Program-made: the position numbers and the translations under genes
Shown here: positions 9,567 through 19,130 of the stretch, in pieces
How the letters are laid out: every line of letters begins with the position of its first letter
Numbering within the stretch: the stretch's first letter is position 1
From: Mycoemilia scoparia
Taxonomy: Eukaryota > Kickxellomycota > Kickxellomycetes > Kickxellales > Kickxellaceae
Direction: 5' to 3'
DNA length: 22,391 nucleotides
NCBI GenBank assembly: GCA_027575805.1
Contig: JANBPU010000260.1
Coordinates: 1 to 22,391, forward strand
The notes under the pieces: model-generated
Databases searched by the model: none
Told to the model about the DNA's origin: nothing
Seen by the model: only the letters and a program-made list of their open reading frames with translations

Positions 9567-10951
9567 CTATTTTGTAACTTCATGAATGGACTGAGCGAGG
9601 TATTTGACATTATCACTAGAAACACCAGCCATGGAAACACGACCATCATTGGTGAGATATACGTGGAATTCGTTCTTTAGGCGATGAACTTGTTCAGGCT
9701 TCAGACCAGTGAAGCAGAACATACCGATCTGGTTGGTGATATGATCCCAGCCGACCTTTGAGCCAAAGTCGTCAACAAGATGTCCCTTGAGCATGGTACG
9801 CATGGAAATGATGCGATCAGCCATACCCTTAACTTCATCTAACCACTGCTTGCGGAGATCGGGGGTATTGAGTACCTCTGAGGCAATGCGGGCACCAGAT
9901 ACTGGTGGGTTTGAGTACATTGGGCGGACAATGATCTTGATCTGTGAGGCAATGCGATCCTTCTCAGCACCATCGGCACAGACAACAGAGAATGAGCCGA
10001 CACGTTCGCCATACAAGCCCATGTTCTTGGCGAATGACTGTGAAAGTACCACTGGCTGACCAGAGGCAACAAAGTTGCGTAGGGCCTGAGCGTCGTTATC
10101 AGCATTGCCAGAAGCAAAGCCCTGATAAGCCATATCAAAGAATATGAAGTGCTCTTTCTCTTCGCATACCTTCTGGATCTGGACCCACTGCTCAGGAGTC
10201 GGATCAACACCAGTGGGGTTGTGGGCGCAAGCGTGAAGCAAAACAATTGAGCCCTTTGGGAGAGCCTTGATGTCCTCTAACATACCAGCCAAATCAAGAC
10301 CATTGGTGTTGCGGTCAAAGTAGCGGTAGCTTCCCACCTCAATCCCGCTGTCACGGAAAACGGCACCATGATTGCCCCATGATGGGGTGGGTAGGTAAAT
10401 CTTCTTTGTGCCAGGATACCACTTTTGTAAAAAGGCACCACCAATGCGCAAAGCTCCAGTGCCCGAGATGGACTGTGTAACAGCAACCCGATTATCCCTA
10501 ATAGCTGAACTACCCTCACCATAAGCTAGGTTTATGGCTGCCGAAGTGAACGAGGCGAGACCAGTGATAGGAAGATACTCTTTATCTAATCCGCGTGAAG
10601 CAATGCGTTTTTCGGCTTCTTTTACTGATGGGAGAACATAGGGCTTTCCAGCATCATCGCGATAAGCACCGACACCAAGATTGATCTTTTGGGGGCTAGT
10701 ATCTTTTTTAAAGGCCTCAGTAACCCCGAGAATAGCATCGGGAGGACCTAGACACGGTTTTATGGTAAATATACACACACAGTCAGACACACATATACTC
10801 TCTTGCACTCCTATAGCTGCTCTATACACACGTATATTCGGCGGACAGCGAAGACTTTGCACTTACCCATCTGTACATTGGCCCAGGTGCTCATTGGGCG
10901 AAGGAGAGAAGCACGGCCAGCAAAACGACCAGCAATAATGTTGAGAGCCAT
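9567..10951 (-). CDS. AAT1: Aspartate aminotransferase, mitochondrial
   Basis: This PLP enzyme interconverts aspartate plus 2-oxoglutarate with oxaloacetate plus glutamate, and serves the malate-aspartate shuttle. There are two exons, 10951-10867 and 10747-9567, with a 119-nt GTAAGT...TAG intron. Joining them gives 421 residues, the usual mitochondrial length, and restores the conserved [19 protein letters not shown]. The N terminus [15 protein letters not shown] is arginine-rich and lacks acidic residues, as expected of a matrix-targeting peptide. Family motifs are all present: [51 protein letters not shown], and [16 protein letters not shown] with the PLP lysine. The C terminus ([20 protein letters not shown]) is complete. 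It is divergent from VPS28, with 960 bp between them. Confidence 0.96.
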
Positions 10952-11183
10952 TTGGGTGATATGGAGAGGGATTTATTTTAGCTAGAGACCAGTAAAAGTC
11001 CAAAAGAATTGGGGGGAGGAAATACAAAGATAAGCTTGAAGGCTTGGGCGATGGAAACATTTTATGCGTTTGTGTGCGTGTCTTCATGGACCAGTCAAAC
11101 CAGCATTGTAAGCCTGAACCCAAAAGCTGACATAGTTCCGATGCTAGTGGATCGATAACGGAAAAGACCATTGATCTGAGCTT

Positions 11184-11191
11184 ATCACGTG
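11184..11191. promoter_or_regulatory. E-box / Cbf1-like site upstream of AAT1
   Basis: ATCACGTG contains the CACGTG core and matches the RTCACRTG element bound by Cbf1-type bHLH factors. It is about 235 bp upstream of the AAT1 start codon. The evidence is motif and position only. Confidence 0.35.
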
Positions 11192-11644
11192 CAAAGTGAT
11201 CCTCAGTATTTTGGGTGTATAGGCCATTTTCGTGTAGCATCAGCCTTGAGTTTTTTCCTATCCCCAATATTACTCTTGTTTTGTCACCAATTTAAGTTAC
11301 ACTAACGTCTATTAATCCTTCATCTAAGTAAAATTAAGGCTTTAAACCTCATTATCTCCGTCTGATAAGTTTATGCAGTGCCGCTAATTTTGGTTCTAAT
11401 TTGGGCACTGTATTGATAGTTCATGTATCGGATTATCACTTGGGATCTGTTTTAAACACATACCTACTACTATGGAGATGTATTTTAGTGATTTCATAGA
11501 TCAAGAGGCTATATATGACCAGCCATGACTAAATACGTGTATTTGGTGACCCCTAAAATGTGATAGTGGATCTTGTGCTTCTTGCCACAATTTATATAAT
11601 CAGGTATCAGTCTCTGCTAGAATACTTGGGGATTTAGCCTAGTC

Positions 11645-11729
11645 AGAGGAATCTAAAGTCACTGATGATGATTAAGCTGTTTATTACTCCTAGGGAGGAG
11701 GCTGTATGCCAGAGGAATTTAAAGTCACT
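11645..11729. repeat. Pair of 19-bp direct repeats upstream of VPS28
   Basis: AGAGGAATCTAAAGTCACT (11645-11663) recurs as AGAGGAATTTAAAGTCACT (11711-11729), with 18 of 19 bases identical and 66 bp start to start. Each copy is followed by a GATGATT...ATTAAGC segment, so the similarity extends loosely beyond the core. They are about 200-270 bp upstream of the VPS28 start. Confidence 0.6.
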
Positions 11730-11912
11730 CAGATTTGATGATTTTCATTAAGCACCCATAACGTATTACGACTGCCCGTGGTCTATAGGGGTAGGGCACA
11801 TGTTCTTATGATTCCCTTTATAACCCCACATGAATTCAATTTCTTTATCATTGTATATATTTTAACTACACATATACACAACTATCATCTTTGAGAACCA
11901 AATATACAAACA

Positions 11913-12914
11913 ATGCAGACCAGGCTTTACAATAATATACAAGAGCGGGATATGTTTGATCGGATGGCCGATTTGTACGCAATCCTTATCTCGTTAGAGC
12001 GACTGGAATATGCGTTTATTCGTGACCACGTACCTGCGTCCGAGTAAGCATTTAGACTGTTGGGATAATAAAGCCATATTATCTAGGTCCTATAATAACA
12101 TCTTTTTGTGACTTACAGGTATCAAAGTATATGCTACAAGCTGATATCACAGTATAGAGCAACCTGGAAACTGTTGGAATCTGAATTTAGTAGTCCTCAA
12201 GATTTTATTTCGAGGTATAAAGTACGTTGCCTTAACCGATACTTTAAAAGAACAAACCCATGTGTGTATATCCTAACCTTTGACATTCATTTACCAAACA
12301 GGTAAACTGTCAAGCCGCTTTTAATCGCATTCAGGTCGGAGTTCCTGCTACTGTTGAACATGGGTCATTCAGTAGCAGCTCTGTTCAACCGAATAAACGC
12401 AGTGTAGCCGAAGCAACAGAAGTAAGATATTGTCAATAACTTAAAATTGTCGCGAGTATTGTTGGCCTTGATTTTAAATGCATAAAGCTAAACACTCTGA
12501 TCATGGTTATTCGATTTTTATAGAAATTTATTACACTGATGGATGCTGTAAAGCTAAACCAAGTATCTGTTGACACCCTTCACCCAAGGCTGGGAGATTT
12601 ACTTGAAAGCTTGAACAATGTCGATGGACTAAGCAGGAACTCTAATGGTAGAGCTATGCTACTTGAATGGTAAGACTTTTATTCCCATCACAACTATTTC
12701 TCCCAACCACAAAACTATCAAGTTTCTGCAGTTACATTCAGAGGCCTAATGAAATTGAGTATGACAATAATAATAATCTATATCTTACAGGCTTAAGAGG
12801 CTTAATGGAATGCGTGCTAGTGACCAACTTGACGAGGACCAGGCCAGGCAATTTATGTTTGAGGTCGAGCAGGCTTATGATGAGTTTTTCAAGAGCCTTG
12901 ATCACTCAAAGTAG
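11913..12914 (+). CDS. VPS28: VPS28, ESCRT-I subunit
   Basis: Vps28 is part of ESCRT-I, which sorts ubiquitinated membrane proteins into endosomal vesicles. Its C-terminal domain contacts ESCRT-II and ESCRT-III-linked factors. There are five exons: 11913-12043, 12119-12221, 12302-12421, 12524-12669 and 12791-12914, joining to 207 residues (animal orthologues about 220). The N terminus RLYNNIQERDMFDRMADLYA and the segment around FIRDHVPASEYQSICYKLISQ follow the family closely. The linker (HGSFSSSSVQPNKR) is low in complexity. The C-terminal four-helix domain is recognisable from KFITLMDAVKLNQ and from WLKRLNGMRASDQLDEDQ through FEVEQAYDEF. Introns are 75-121 nt with GTAAGC, GTACGT, GTAAGA and GTAAGA donors. 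The last acceptor (12789-12790) was chosen over two nearer AGs because it keeps the family sequence. Confidence 0.93.
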
Positions 12915-13599
12915 TTGGACTATTTTGATTTTAATTATTGTACTATAAACATGTATTCATTCAATACTTGGTATATCTACATTGTCCTTTTATTTGCCGA
13001 ATTGAATTCATACACACCATTGTAAAATTATGTATTATTGCTGACTCTTTTATTTTAGAATTGGCACCATTGTCCTTTTTTATAAAAACAATTAGCCCAA
13101 TAGTATACTCTATTAAGATATAAAGCCATATATATATATATATGGGTAGCTATTTTTGAAATGTGACTATCTGCTAACACAGGGTGGTTTCCCCTATAAT
13201 CGCTGGCCACCAAAGGTACACCAACCTTCAAAAATAGTCTCACATGTATCAGAATAGCAGCTGAGGTTTGGCAACCATTTTGTTTCAAGAGAAAATTCCG
13301 ATTTATAACTCAGGTAAGTACAGAAATTAGAAAACAACACTTTTGTATTCCATTTCTCTATATATTAGCCTAAAGTTTGGTTACATATCCACAATTTTTG
13401 TTACAAGTTAAGACAACTTTCTTGCCCCAGAGTAAAGATAGCACCCGTTTTATCCCATAGTAACACTCGAATTCCTCACCATTATCTTGTTCAGCGCATT
13501 TAAGTAACACAATAGACTCTAAGCCCACTTTTTGCATTTTATCTCTCTTTTCTTTCTTCTTTGCTCTCTATCATATACGTGATATTATATTAGTACAGC
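12915..13599. other. Intergenic region between VPS28 and the Arb1-like gene
   Basis: This AT-rich stretch contains a short (TA)n tract at about 13127-13143 abutting MITE-like copy B. A possible 5' UTR intron follows (GTAAGT at 13312 to TAG ending 13368). A pyrimidine-rich stretch (about 13541-13570) just before the next start codon resembles a fungal promoter/initiator tract. I see no gene. Confidence 0.55.
13142..13245. mobile_element. MITE-like repeat, copy B
   Basis: This segment of about 104 bp starts ATGGGTAGCTATTTTTGAA. Its reverse-complemented end starts ATGTGAGACTATTTTTGAAG. The interior carries TTTCCCCTATAATC and TGGCCACC, shared with copy C in the same order around the CCCCTAT core. 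It sits against a (TA)n run, so a TA-type target duplication cannot be judged. There is no coding capacity. Confidence 0.55.
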
Positions 13600-14607
13600 A
13601 TGATATTTGACACGTCACAGCCAGATACGCCAATATTATACCGGCTAGAAAAGGCAGCTATAGACATCAAAAATAGCAATGCTTTTACTGATATTGCCGA
13701 AAAAGAAGTATTTGCAATTCTGATGCGATACGGAAACATCGACATAAACAAGCCATTGGTCCCAGAATTGTACGAAACGTCCAAGGAGCCTGATATGAAT
13801 GTCGAGGAGGACAAAGAAGATGGAGCTAATGCAATAGATACCGATACAGCAATGGCCTCTTATAGAGAAAAGGAAGAAAAACTGCAATATAGCGGGGGAG
13901 TATTTGACATCTATTTTGGAATTGTGATGTTTTTATCACTGAGAAGCCTAAAGCTCCATCCTCTCAATGACGTTAGTCAGTTCAATGTAGCGCCAAAAGT
14001 AACAGAATACTGGCTCAGATACCTGCTGGATAACAATGTGTGTCCAGAGATTGACGATGATGAAATTCTAAAGTCGCTGGCTGTTGTCGAGCGCTCAAAG
14101 ATTGAATTTATAAATGTCAGGAAGCTATCAAAACGTCTTCCAGGAAAGTTTAATGAGGCCTGCAGTATGCTGTATGGCGGTACTCTCAAAGCCATTGGCG
14201 ATTTACAACAAAGCGAATTAGATAAAGATGGGAGCGGAAATGCAAGTGACCTCAACTGGGCTCCAAAATCGACTGTTTCACTAATCACTCTGGCCGAATC
14301 AAAGGAGCTCTGCTCCCAGCTCATCACTGAAGGAGTTACACATGTAAAAAAAGAGTCCGTTGATATTAGAGTCGAACAAATTTTGGAAAATGATTCACAG
14401 ATTGTATGTCACCGCTGGATTCGCGAGTCAACTCAGCCAACTGGCGAGCCATTCAGGCTAGTACTAGACCCAGATGTTATAAAGTATGTGTGCCCCGGGT
14501 TTTATATTGAGGTTGATCTCCATACCCTTAGTAATGGAATGTGCTATATTGATCAGGTATCTGGAGTGTGGCCATCATACACTTTGCTCGAAGATATTAT
14601 CATATAA
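13600..14607 (+). CDS. Possible Arb1-like subunit of the Argonaute siRNA chaperone complex
   Basis: This single-exon protein has 335 residues, with ATG at 13600 and TAA at 14605-14607. The middle and C terminus resemble the fungal Arb1 family as I remember it. The key parts are a helical segment VTEYWLRYLLDNNVCPEIDD, then RLPGKFNEACSMLYGG, and a beta-rich end with PGFYIEVDLHTLSNGM and SGVWPSYTL. In fission yeast, Arb1 holds duplex siRNA-loaded Argonaute (the ARC complex) and is needed for heterochromatin silencing. Residues 60-90 are acidic and probably disordered. There is no signal peptide or membrane segment. It could instead be another fungal family with a similar layout. Short length and low overall conservation limit confidence. 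It is convergent with the secreted repeat protein gene. Confidence 0.5.
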   Translation: MIFDTSQPDTPILYRLEKAAIDIKNSNAFTDIAEKEVFAILMRYGNIDINKPLVPELYETSKEPDMNVEEDKEDGANAIDTDTAMASYREKEEKLQYSGGVFDIYFGIVMFLSLRSLKLHPLNDVSQFNVAPKVTEYWLRYLLDNNVCPEIDDDEILKSLAVVERSKIEFINVRKLSKRLPGKFNEACSMLYGGTLKAIGDLQQSELDKDGSGNASDLNWAPKSTVSLITLAESKELCSQLITEGVTHVKKESVDIRVEQILENDSQIVCHRWIRESTQPTGEPFRLVLDPDVIKYVCPGFYIEVDLHTLSNGMCYIDQVSGVWPSYTLLEDIII

Positions 14608-15005
14608 TTTTCCCTAAATCGCCTTTACATTTTCGATATTTGTTTTATAAATCTCTTTAAGAAACTTTGAATATTCATAAAGAAGTCGCACCATTTTCAA
14701 CATCCAAACAAACGCAGTATAATCCATCTGATATTTCTTAACACTGTCATTAGCATTTATTAATATAGCCACATTTATTCAAATAAAGAAATTATAGGGA
14801 ATCTTGAGTGAAAATTTGGGAAGATCAAGGAAATAAAAGGGGCATATGCAACCACTTTGAATACAAAACGCAGTACGCCAGATTGGATATGTGTATGGAG
14901 ATGTGCGGATATATAAATGTGTATGAAAGATAACCGAAGGGAAACGTAATAATAGTAATAAAAATATAGTTGCTAATATCATAAAAGGTGGCTTAAGTTC
15001 AGCTG
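14608..15005. other. Convergent 3' region with overlapping polyadenylation motifs
   Basis: This 400-bp AT-rich gap lies between two convergent genes. TTTATT (14774-14779; AATAAA on the minus strand) and AATAAA (14782-14787, plus strand) are only two bases apart. The same few bases could therefore direct 3' processing of both transcripts. No gene is seen. Confidence 0.5.
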
Positions 15006-16478
15006 TTAGTTGACTCCAAGGGTGGGGTACATGGACTTTACCGAAGCCATGATCAAGGGTCTGAGACAGTCCTCGATCAACTGCTTGATGAGCTTGGCAA
15101 GTTCCTTGATCTGTGCATCGTTCTCGGGGTAGCCATTCTTGGCCAAGTACTCGAATACCTGGGCATTGATATAGGTTCTGTCTGATTCTTCCAAATTGAC
15201 ATTGAGCTCTCCAATGTAAATATTGATGATTTCGTCGACTTGTCCCAAGTCCAGTCCAAATGGAACTTCTGGCAAGGGAGTTTCTGACTGCACTTCTGAT
15301 GAAGTTGAAGATGGGGTCTCTGAAGATGTTGGTGTTGAGATTTCGGGTGTAGATGAAGGAACGGAAGTAGGGCATTCTGTAGCATCTCCCCACAAGGATT
15401 CGGGAATGTCGCAAGTTGAGCTTTCCTCTGATGAAGATACTGTTGGAGGAATTGAGGACGTAGCTGTAATCTCCTCTGAAGAGGAGGAAGGAACGGAAGT
15501 TGGGCATTCTGTTGCATCTCCCCACAAGGATTCTGGGATATCGCAGGTTGATGTTTCTTCCGAAGAAGATGAAGGGACAGAAGTTGGACATTCAGTAGCG
15601 TCTCCCCACAAGGATTCAGGAATGTCGCAAGTTGAAGTTTCCTCTGAAGAAGATGAAGGAACAGAAGTAGGACACTCAGTAGCATCTCCCCACAGAGACT
15701 CTGGGATATCGCAGGTTGATGTTTCTTCCGAAGAAGATGAAGGAACAGAAGTTGGACACTCAGTAGCGTCTCCCCACAAGGATTCAGGAATGTCGCAAGT
15801 TGAGGTTTCCTCTGAAGAAGATGAAGGGACAGAGGTAGGACACTCAGTAGCATCTCCCCACAGAGACTCTGGGATATCACAAGTCGAGGTTTCCTCCGAA
15901 GAAGATGAGGATTCTGTTGTTGTAGATGATTCTTCAGCTGAGGTGGTGGACTTAATTTGACAGGTCTCGTGCTCAGAACATCTCTGAATCAGCCCTTTGA
16001 TGTATGTAATGAGATCCTTTATTTTTTCATCAGTATCGGGGTAGCCATTTTCGTCAACGTGAGCCAAAACCTCTTCACTGATTAAATCCTTCATTCTGGC
16101 ATCAATTGTTGCCTTCATCTTGTCGACGTAGATAAGCACAAGCTTGTGGACGTGATCAATGTTTAGCTGGCCATTTGGTGCCAACTCATTAACGAGAGCC
16201 TTTCCTTCAGCAATCTCTCTAGGCAGAGGATTTGGAATTGGGCCTGGCATAGCTCCCATCCGTACTACACCCCTAGCACCGCCATTGACAGCTCGACTTT
16301 TCCTATTTAGATCTGCAAACTCATATGCAATAGCATCGGCTACATTGCTAATCGATTCCAAAGTAGCGGCATTCAGGCTAGGAGCTACGTCCCTACGGCC
16401 GAGCCATAAAAATCCCTTTCCATCAATTCCTAGGGCCAAAACTACGGCTAAAACTAGTAAATTCCTTTTGGCAAGCAT
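15006..16478 (-). CDS. Secreted repeat protein with duplicated helical domain
   Basis: I do not recognise a family. The 490-residue protein begins with a clear signal peptide (MLAKRNLLVLAVVLALG) and a dibasic RR at 27-28 that could be a Kex2-type site. Residues 105-167 and 409-471 are two copies of a 63-residue helical domain. They align without gaps, with 19 identities that include IY, NGYP, IK.L and a final LI..C. Between them, from about residue 190 to 395, lies a Ser/Thr/Glu-rich region with six units containing TCDIPESLWGDATECP, two cysteines each. The usual spacing is 28 residues. Such Ser/Thr-rich spacers are often O-glycosylated. There is no GPI-like hydrophobic C terminus, so it is probably released or wall-associated by other means. 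TATATAGG lies 30-37 bp upstream of the ATG, which would imply a very short leader. Function is unknown. Confidence 0.85.
   Translation of the reverse strand: MLAKRNLLVLAVVLALGIDGKGFLWLGRRDVAPSLNAATLESISNVADAIAYEFADLNRKSRAVNGGARGVVRMGAMPGPIPNPLPREIAEGKALVNELAPNGQLNIDHVHKLVLIYVDKMKATIDARMKDLISEEVLAHVDENGYPDTDEKIKDLITYIKGLIQRCSEHETCQIKSTTSAEESSTTTESSSSSEETSTCDIPESLWGDATECPTSVPSSSSEETSTCDIPESLWGDATECPTSVPSSSSEETSTCDIPESLWGDATECPTSVPSSSSEETSTCDIPESLWGDATECPTSVPSSSSEETSTCDIPESLWGDATECPTSVPSSSSEEITATSSIPPTVSSSEESSTCDIPESLWGDATECPTSVPSSTPEISTPTSSETPSSTSSEVQSETPLPEVPFGLDLGQVDEIINIYIGELNVNLEESDRTYINAQVFEYLAKNGYPENDAQIKELAKLIKQLIEDCLRPLIMASVKSMYPTLGVN
15375..15905 (-). repeat. Six 84-bp tandem units with a 168-bp higher-order pattern
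   Basis: The anchor TCTCCCCACA recurs at about 15385, 15518, 15602, 15686, 15770 and 15854 on the plus strand. Five of the units are exactly 84 bp apart. The first is separated by 133 bp, owing to an insert coding for TATSSIPPTVSS. Units 15602 and 15770 are one type (CACAAGGATTCAGGAATGTC). Units 15686 and 15854 are another (CACAGAGACTCTGGGATATC). The unit at 15518 is a hybrid of the two. Confidence 0.9.
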
Positions 16479-16507
16479 ACTCGCTGTGTTCTATAAGATA
16501 CTTTAAC

Positions 16508-16515
16508 CTATATAT
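16508..16515 (-). promoter_or_regulatory. TATA box of the secreted repeat protein gene
   Basis: On the minus strand the sequence reads GCATATATAGG, ending about 30 bp before the ATG at 16478. A second TATA-rich palindrome (TATAGTATACTATA, about 16553-16566) lies further upstream and would give a more ordinary leader length. Confidence 0.35.
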
Positions 16516-19107
16516 GCAATCCAAGAGCTCAAAACTGATAGTATATGTTAACTATAGTATACTATATCACCAAGACAATGGTAAAAAATTTACAGGACTC
16601 TTTTCCTTGAAGTGCAGAGATGTTGAAATAAAGCAAAACGTTAAAGAGATCAATTTAGCTTCCTTGTCAAAATGTTCAATATAAATATATCTTGAAGTCA
16701 AAGATTGAAATGGACTTTAACAATATAAATGAAGTGTTTACAAAAACCAGAATTTAGAATTCCAAGTGATCCATTAAAGCTTTACAGGGCCTTCGGTCTT
16801 TTATTGATAAAGAAACTCCAACGCCGTATATACAACCTGCTAATGGTACACTTATTTTATAAACCCAGTATATGCACTTTGCCCCACTATAATATTCCTT
16901 GACTTTTGCCTTGCATTTGTATATCCTGCTTCCTTGCATTAAAATGCAATAAATCAGCTAAATAATTGTTTCGTTTTCAATAGAACCTTTCTTTTATCAA
17001 ATAAGAATACCTAGTAACTTCTTCATAGTTACTTTCATTTTTACTACCATCTCCGCTTTAAATGTATGGCACTAAATGCACTATAGCTTCCTTACCTTCG
17101 GAGTGCATACTTATTCTTGTCTTCAGGTTATTACCTGCTTTTGCTGGAACCCTTTTTCTATATATAAATGTAGGCGTATGTTTGGTATGTCATAATAATG
17201 GATTTTTAGATGCCAATGGTATGCAGTAAATTATAATATACGTAGCACGCCTCCACATCTACTATCACTAAGGGCCTGTAGGACCAAAAGCCCCAACACA
17301 ACAGGCACCTAACATATAAAATCAAGAACGTCGAACTATATGGCAATTTGTGGCGATGAATTATTAAAACACCGTAAATATTTAAATAAAATTCCAAAAT
17401 TGGTTTGTTTCAGCTATATCCTTATATAATTGGTATCACCAAGTATTCGCTAACCAAGGATCATGAAGCTCCTACTAGTAATTCTTGAATCTAACCATTC
17501 ATAGTATTTGTTTTGGGGGTATGTGAGGATAAAAGACGCACAAAATCTTTATTTAAAAGATTGAGCAGGTATCTTATGGTATTCGCACATGTCTATCAGC
17601 CAATCCATCTTGCAAACCAAAACAACAGCATTATCTCCCGCCTTAGGGAACATCAAGTTCCTCATAGACCAAGATTAATATATCAAATACCAGCTGTTAC
17701 TTTCAGCTAGAAAATTGCAGCTCTTTACATCAGCCAAATCGCTAAATCCACAAGTCTCAATTCATTCGACTTGCTGTGGATATACATTTAAAAACGATTA
17801 TTTGCAATGTATATTGAATTTAGGTAATAAAATAATACCGATAGAAACACATATAATAAAAAGCCCAGGGTTGTCAGAGGAATTCCACCTACACTATTGA
17901 GTCTTGTGTTTATACTTTTTGGTAATTGTAAATATAGTTACAAGTACCTTGAGGCTTGCATTTTAGCTACTGAGCTTTATGCTTGGTATCACAATTAAAT
18001 TTCCTGTTGGATTCAAACCGCCAGACTTGAGAAAAGCATGATGGTGGGCTTTTTTGGCCAGTCATTTTACGCACAGTCCCGTCATAGCCCAGTCAGCTTG
18101 CCCATGTATAACACTGATACCATTTAAGGACCATAGTATAGTGACTTCTGCAGCACCAGCAAAGGGGATCTTCGAAAGGGGCTTAATTTCAAAGATACCT
18201 CCCAAAATTTTGGTCGAGAGAGGAGGAGGAGAAGGGGAAGGTGAGAAAGAGAGTCTAATATAGCACAAACCTTAGCAAATGCACTTCCAAATTGTTTTCG
18301 GCATATTGTGATCAGGCGTTTTTACTGCCGCCAGGCTGTACGGCATCTTTGGATGTGCACAAGCCCATACACAGCCGCCCACATCTCTGCCTTTAGCAGA
18401 AAGGAGCACTAGCAGGATAAGCTGCAAGAGGGTGTCGATCTTGTAAAGATGTGGCCGATTCTCACAACACATATAATGGGGCCTCAAAAGGCCACATAAG
18501 CCATTGGGATCATGCCTTGGAATGCTGGTATGGCTTTTGGGGCCGAACCTCCATTTTTAAAGTTGTTTACATTGTGCAATCAAGAATAGGCTGGGTTTTG
18601 ATTCTTTAGGCGTAAAAAGGAAAGGCCGTGTGTGCGAGCGATTGCTTGAGAGGCTCTTTAGAGAACATGTTTCGCTTTTCCGCCCCTTATTATTACTGCG
18701 CCCCTGTATCTTGTCCATTAAACTCAAACAGGTAATTCAGCCTTTTCATTTTTATTTGTGTGGTGGCCACCGTTGGTCGCTTGTTTATAACGGCCACTTG
18801 CTAATCAACCGGCGGAAGCGCCGCATTGCATTCGTTGTTGTAGTACAACATTCTTAGCTGATATCATGCCTTTGCAACAACGGTTTCAGTCCTGAAGTCA
18901 AAAAGAGACATAAGTCTAAAACCTACCTGGCAGCGTCCCTAGGATTTTGTCTCCTTTCCTCTCACTTTTTCTTTGAACCCCAAGAATCCATCTACCAGTG
19001 TCTCTACCATTATTGCATCTGTTCTGTACCATAGAGCTAAGGCTATTGTGTCTACTCTTTCCACTCTAAGCATTGGAAACACCACCACTGCAACTACAAG
19101 CCCCACT

Positions 19108-19130
19108 CCAATCCATTTGTAATATATAAA
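19108..19130 (+). promoter_or_regulatory. CCAAT and TATA boxes of the FAM72 gene
   Basis: CCAAT at 19108-19112 is followed by TATATAAA at 19123-19130, 75 bp before the ATG at 19205. A TATA box there would place transcription start about 40-50 bp before the start codon. Both motifs are on the coding strand of the gene. Confidence 0.5.

Larger units (their letters stand above)
10952..11912. other. Divergent intergenic region between AAT1 and VPS28
   Basis: This stretch must hold both promoters. It contains ATCACGTG near 11184-11191, a CCAAT at 11286-11290, two direct repeats (11645-11663 and 11711-11729) and a TATA-like TATATATTTT around 11853. A minus-strand open frame at 10863-11267 overlaps AAT1 exon 1 in another frame and shows no family signal. 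I see no other gene. Confidence 0.6.

Noticed and set aside
10863..11267. 134-codon minus-strand open frame upstream of AAT1.
   Set aside because: It overlaps AAT1 exon 1 in the wrong frame and includes the promoter. No family signal.
13127..13143. (TA)n tract as a separate microsatellite or a target-site duplication for repeat copy B.
   Set aside because: It is too short and too simple to separate from AT-rich background; mentioned only as the flank of copy B.
15223..15960. Long plus-strand open frame (245 codons) over the repeat array, and a second minus-strand frame of 267 codons.
   Set aside because: The 84-bp unit is divisible by three, so any frame free of stops in one unit stays open throughout. 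Only the 15006-16478 frame has a signal peptide, matching flanking domains and silent codon changes.
16754..16939. 61-codon minus-strand open frame beginning MQGSRIYKCK.
   Set aside because: It is short, in AT-rich DNA, without signal peptide, domain or convincing promoter.
17462..17680. Possible small secreted protein: MKLLLVILE start at 17463, with a later cysteine-containing frame.
   Set aside because: The first frame stops after 13 codons. Joining the parts needs an unsupported 15-nt exon, and no homology supports it.
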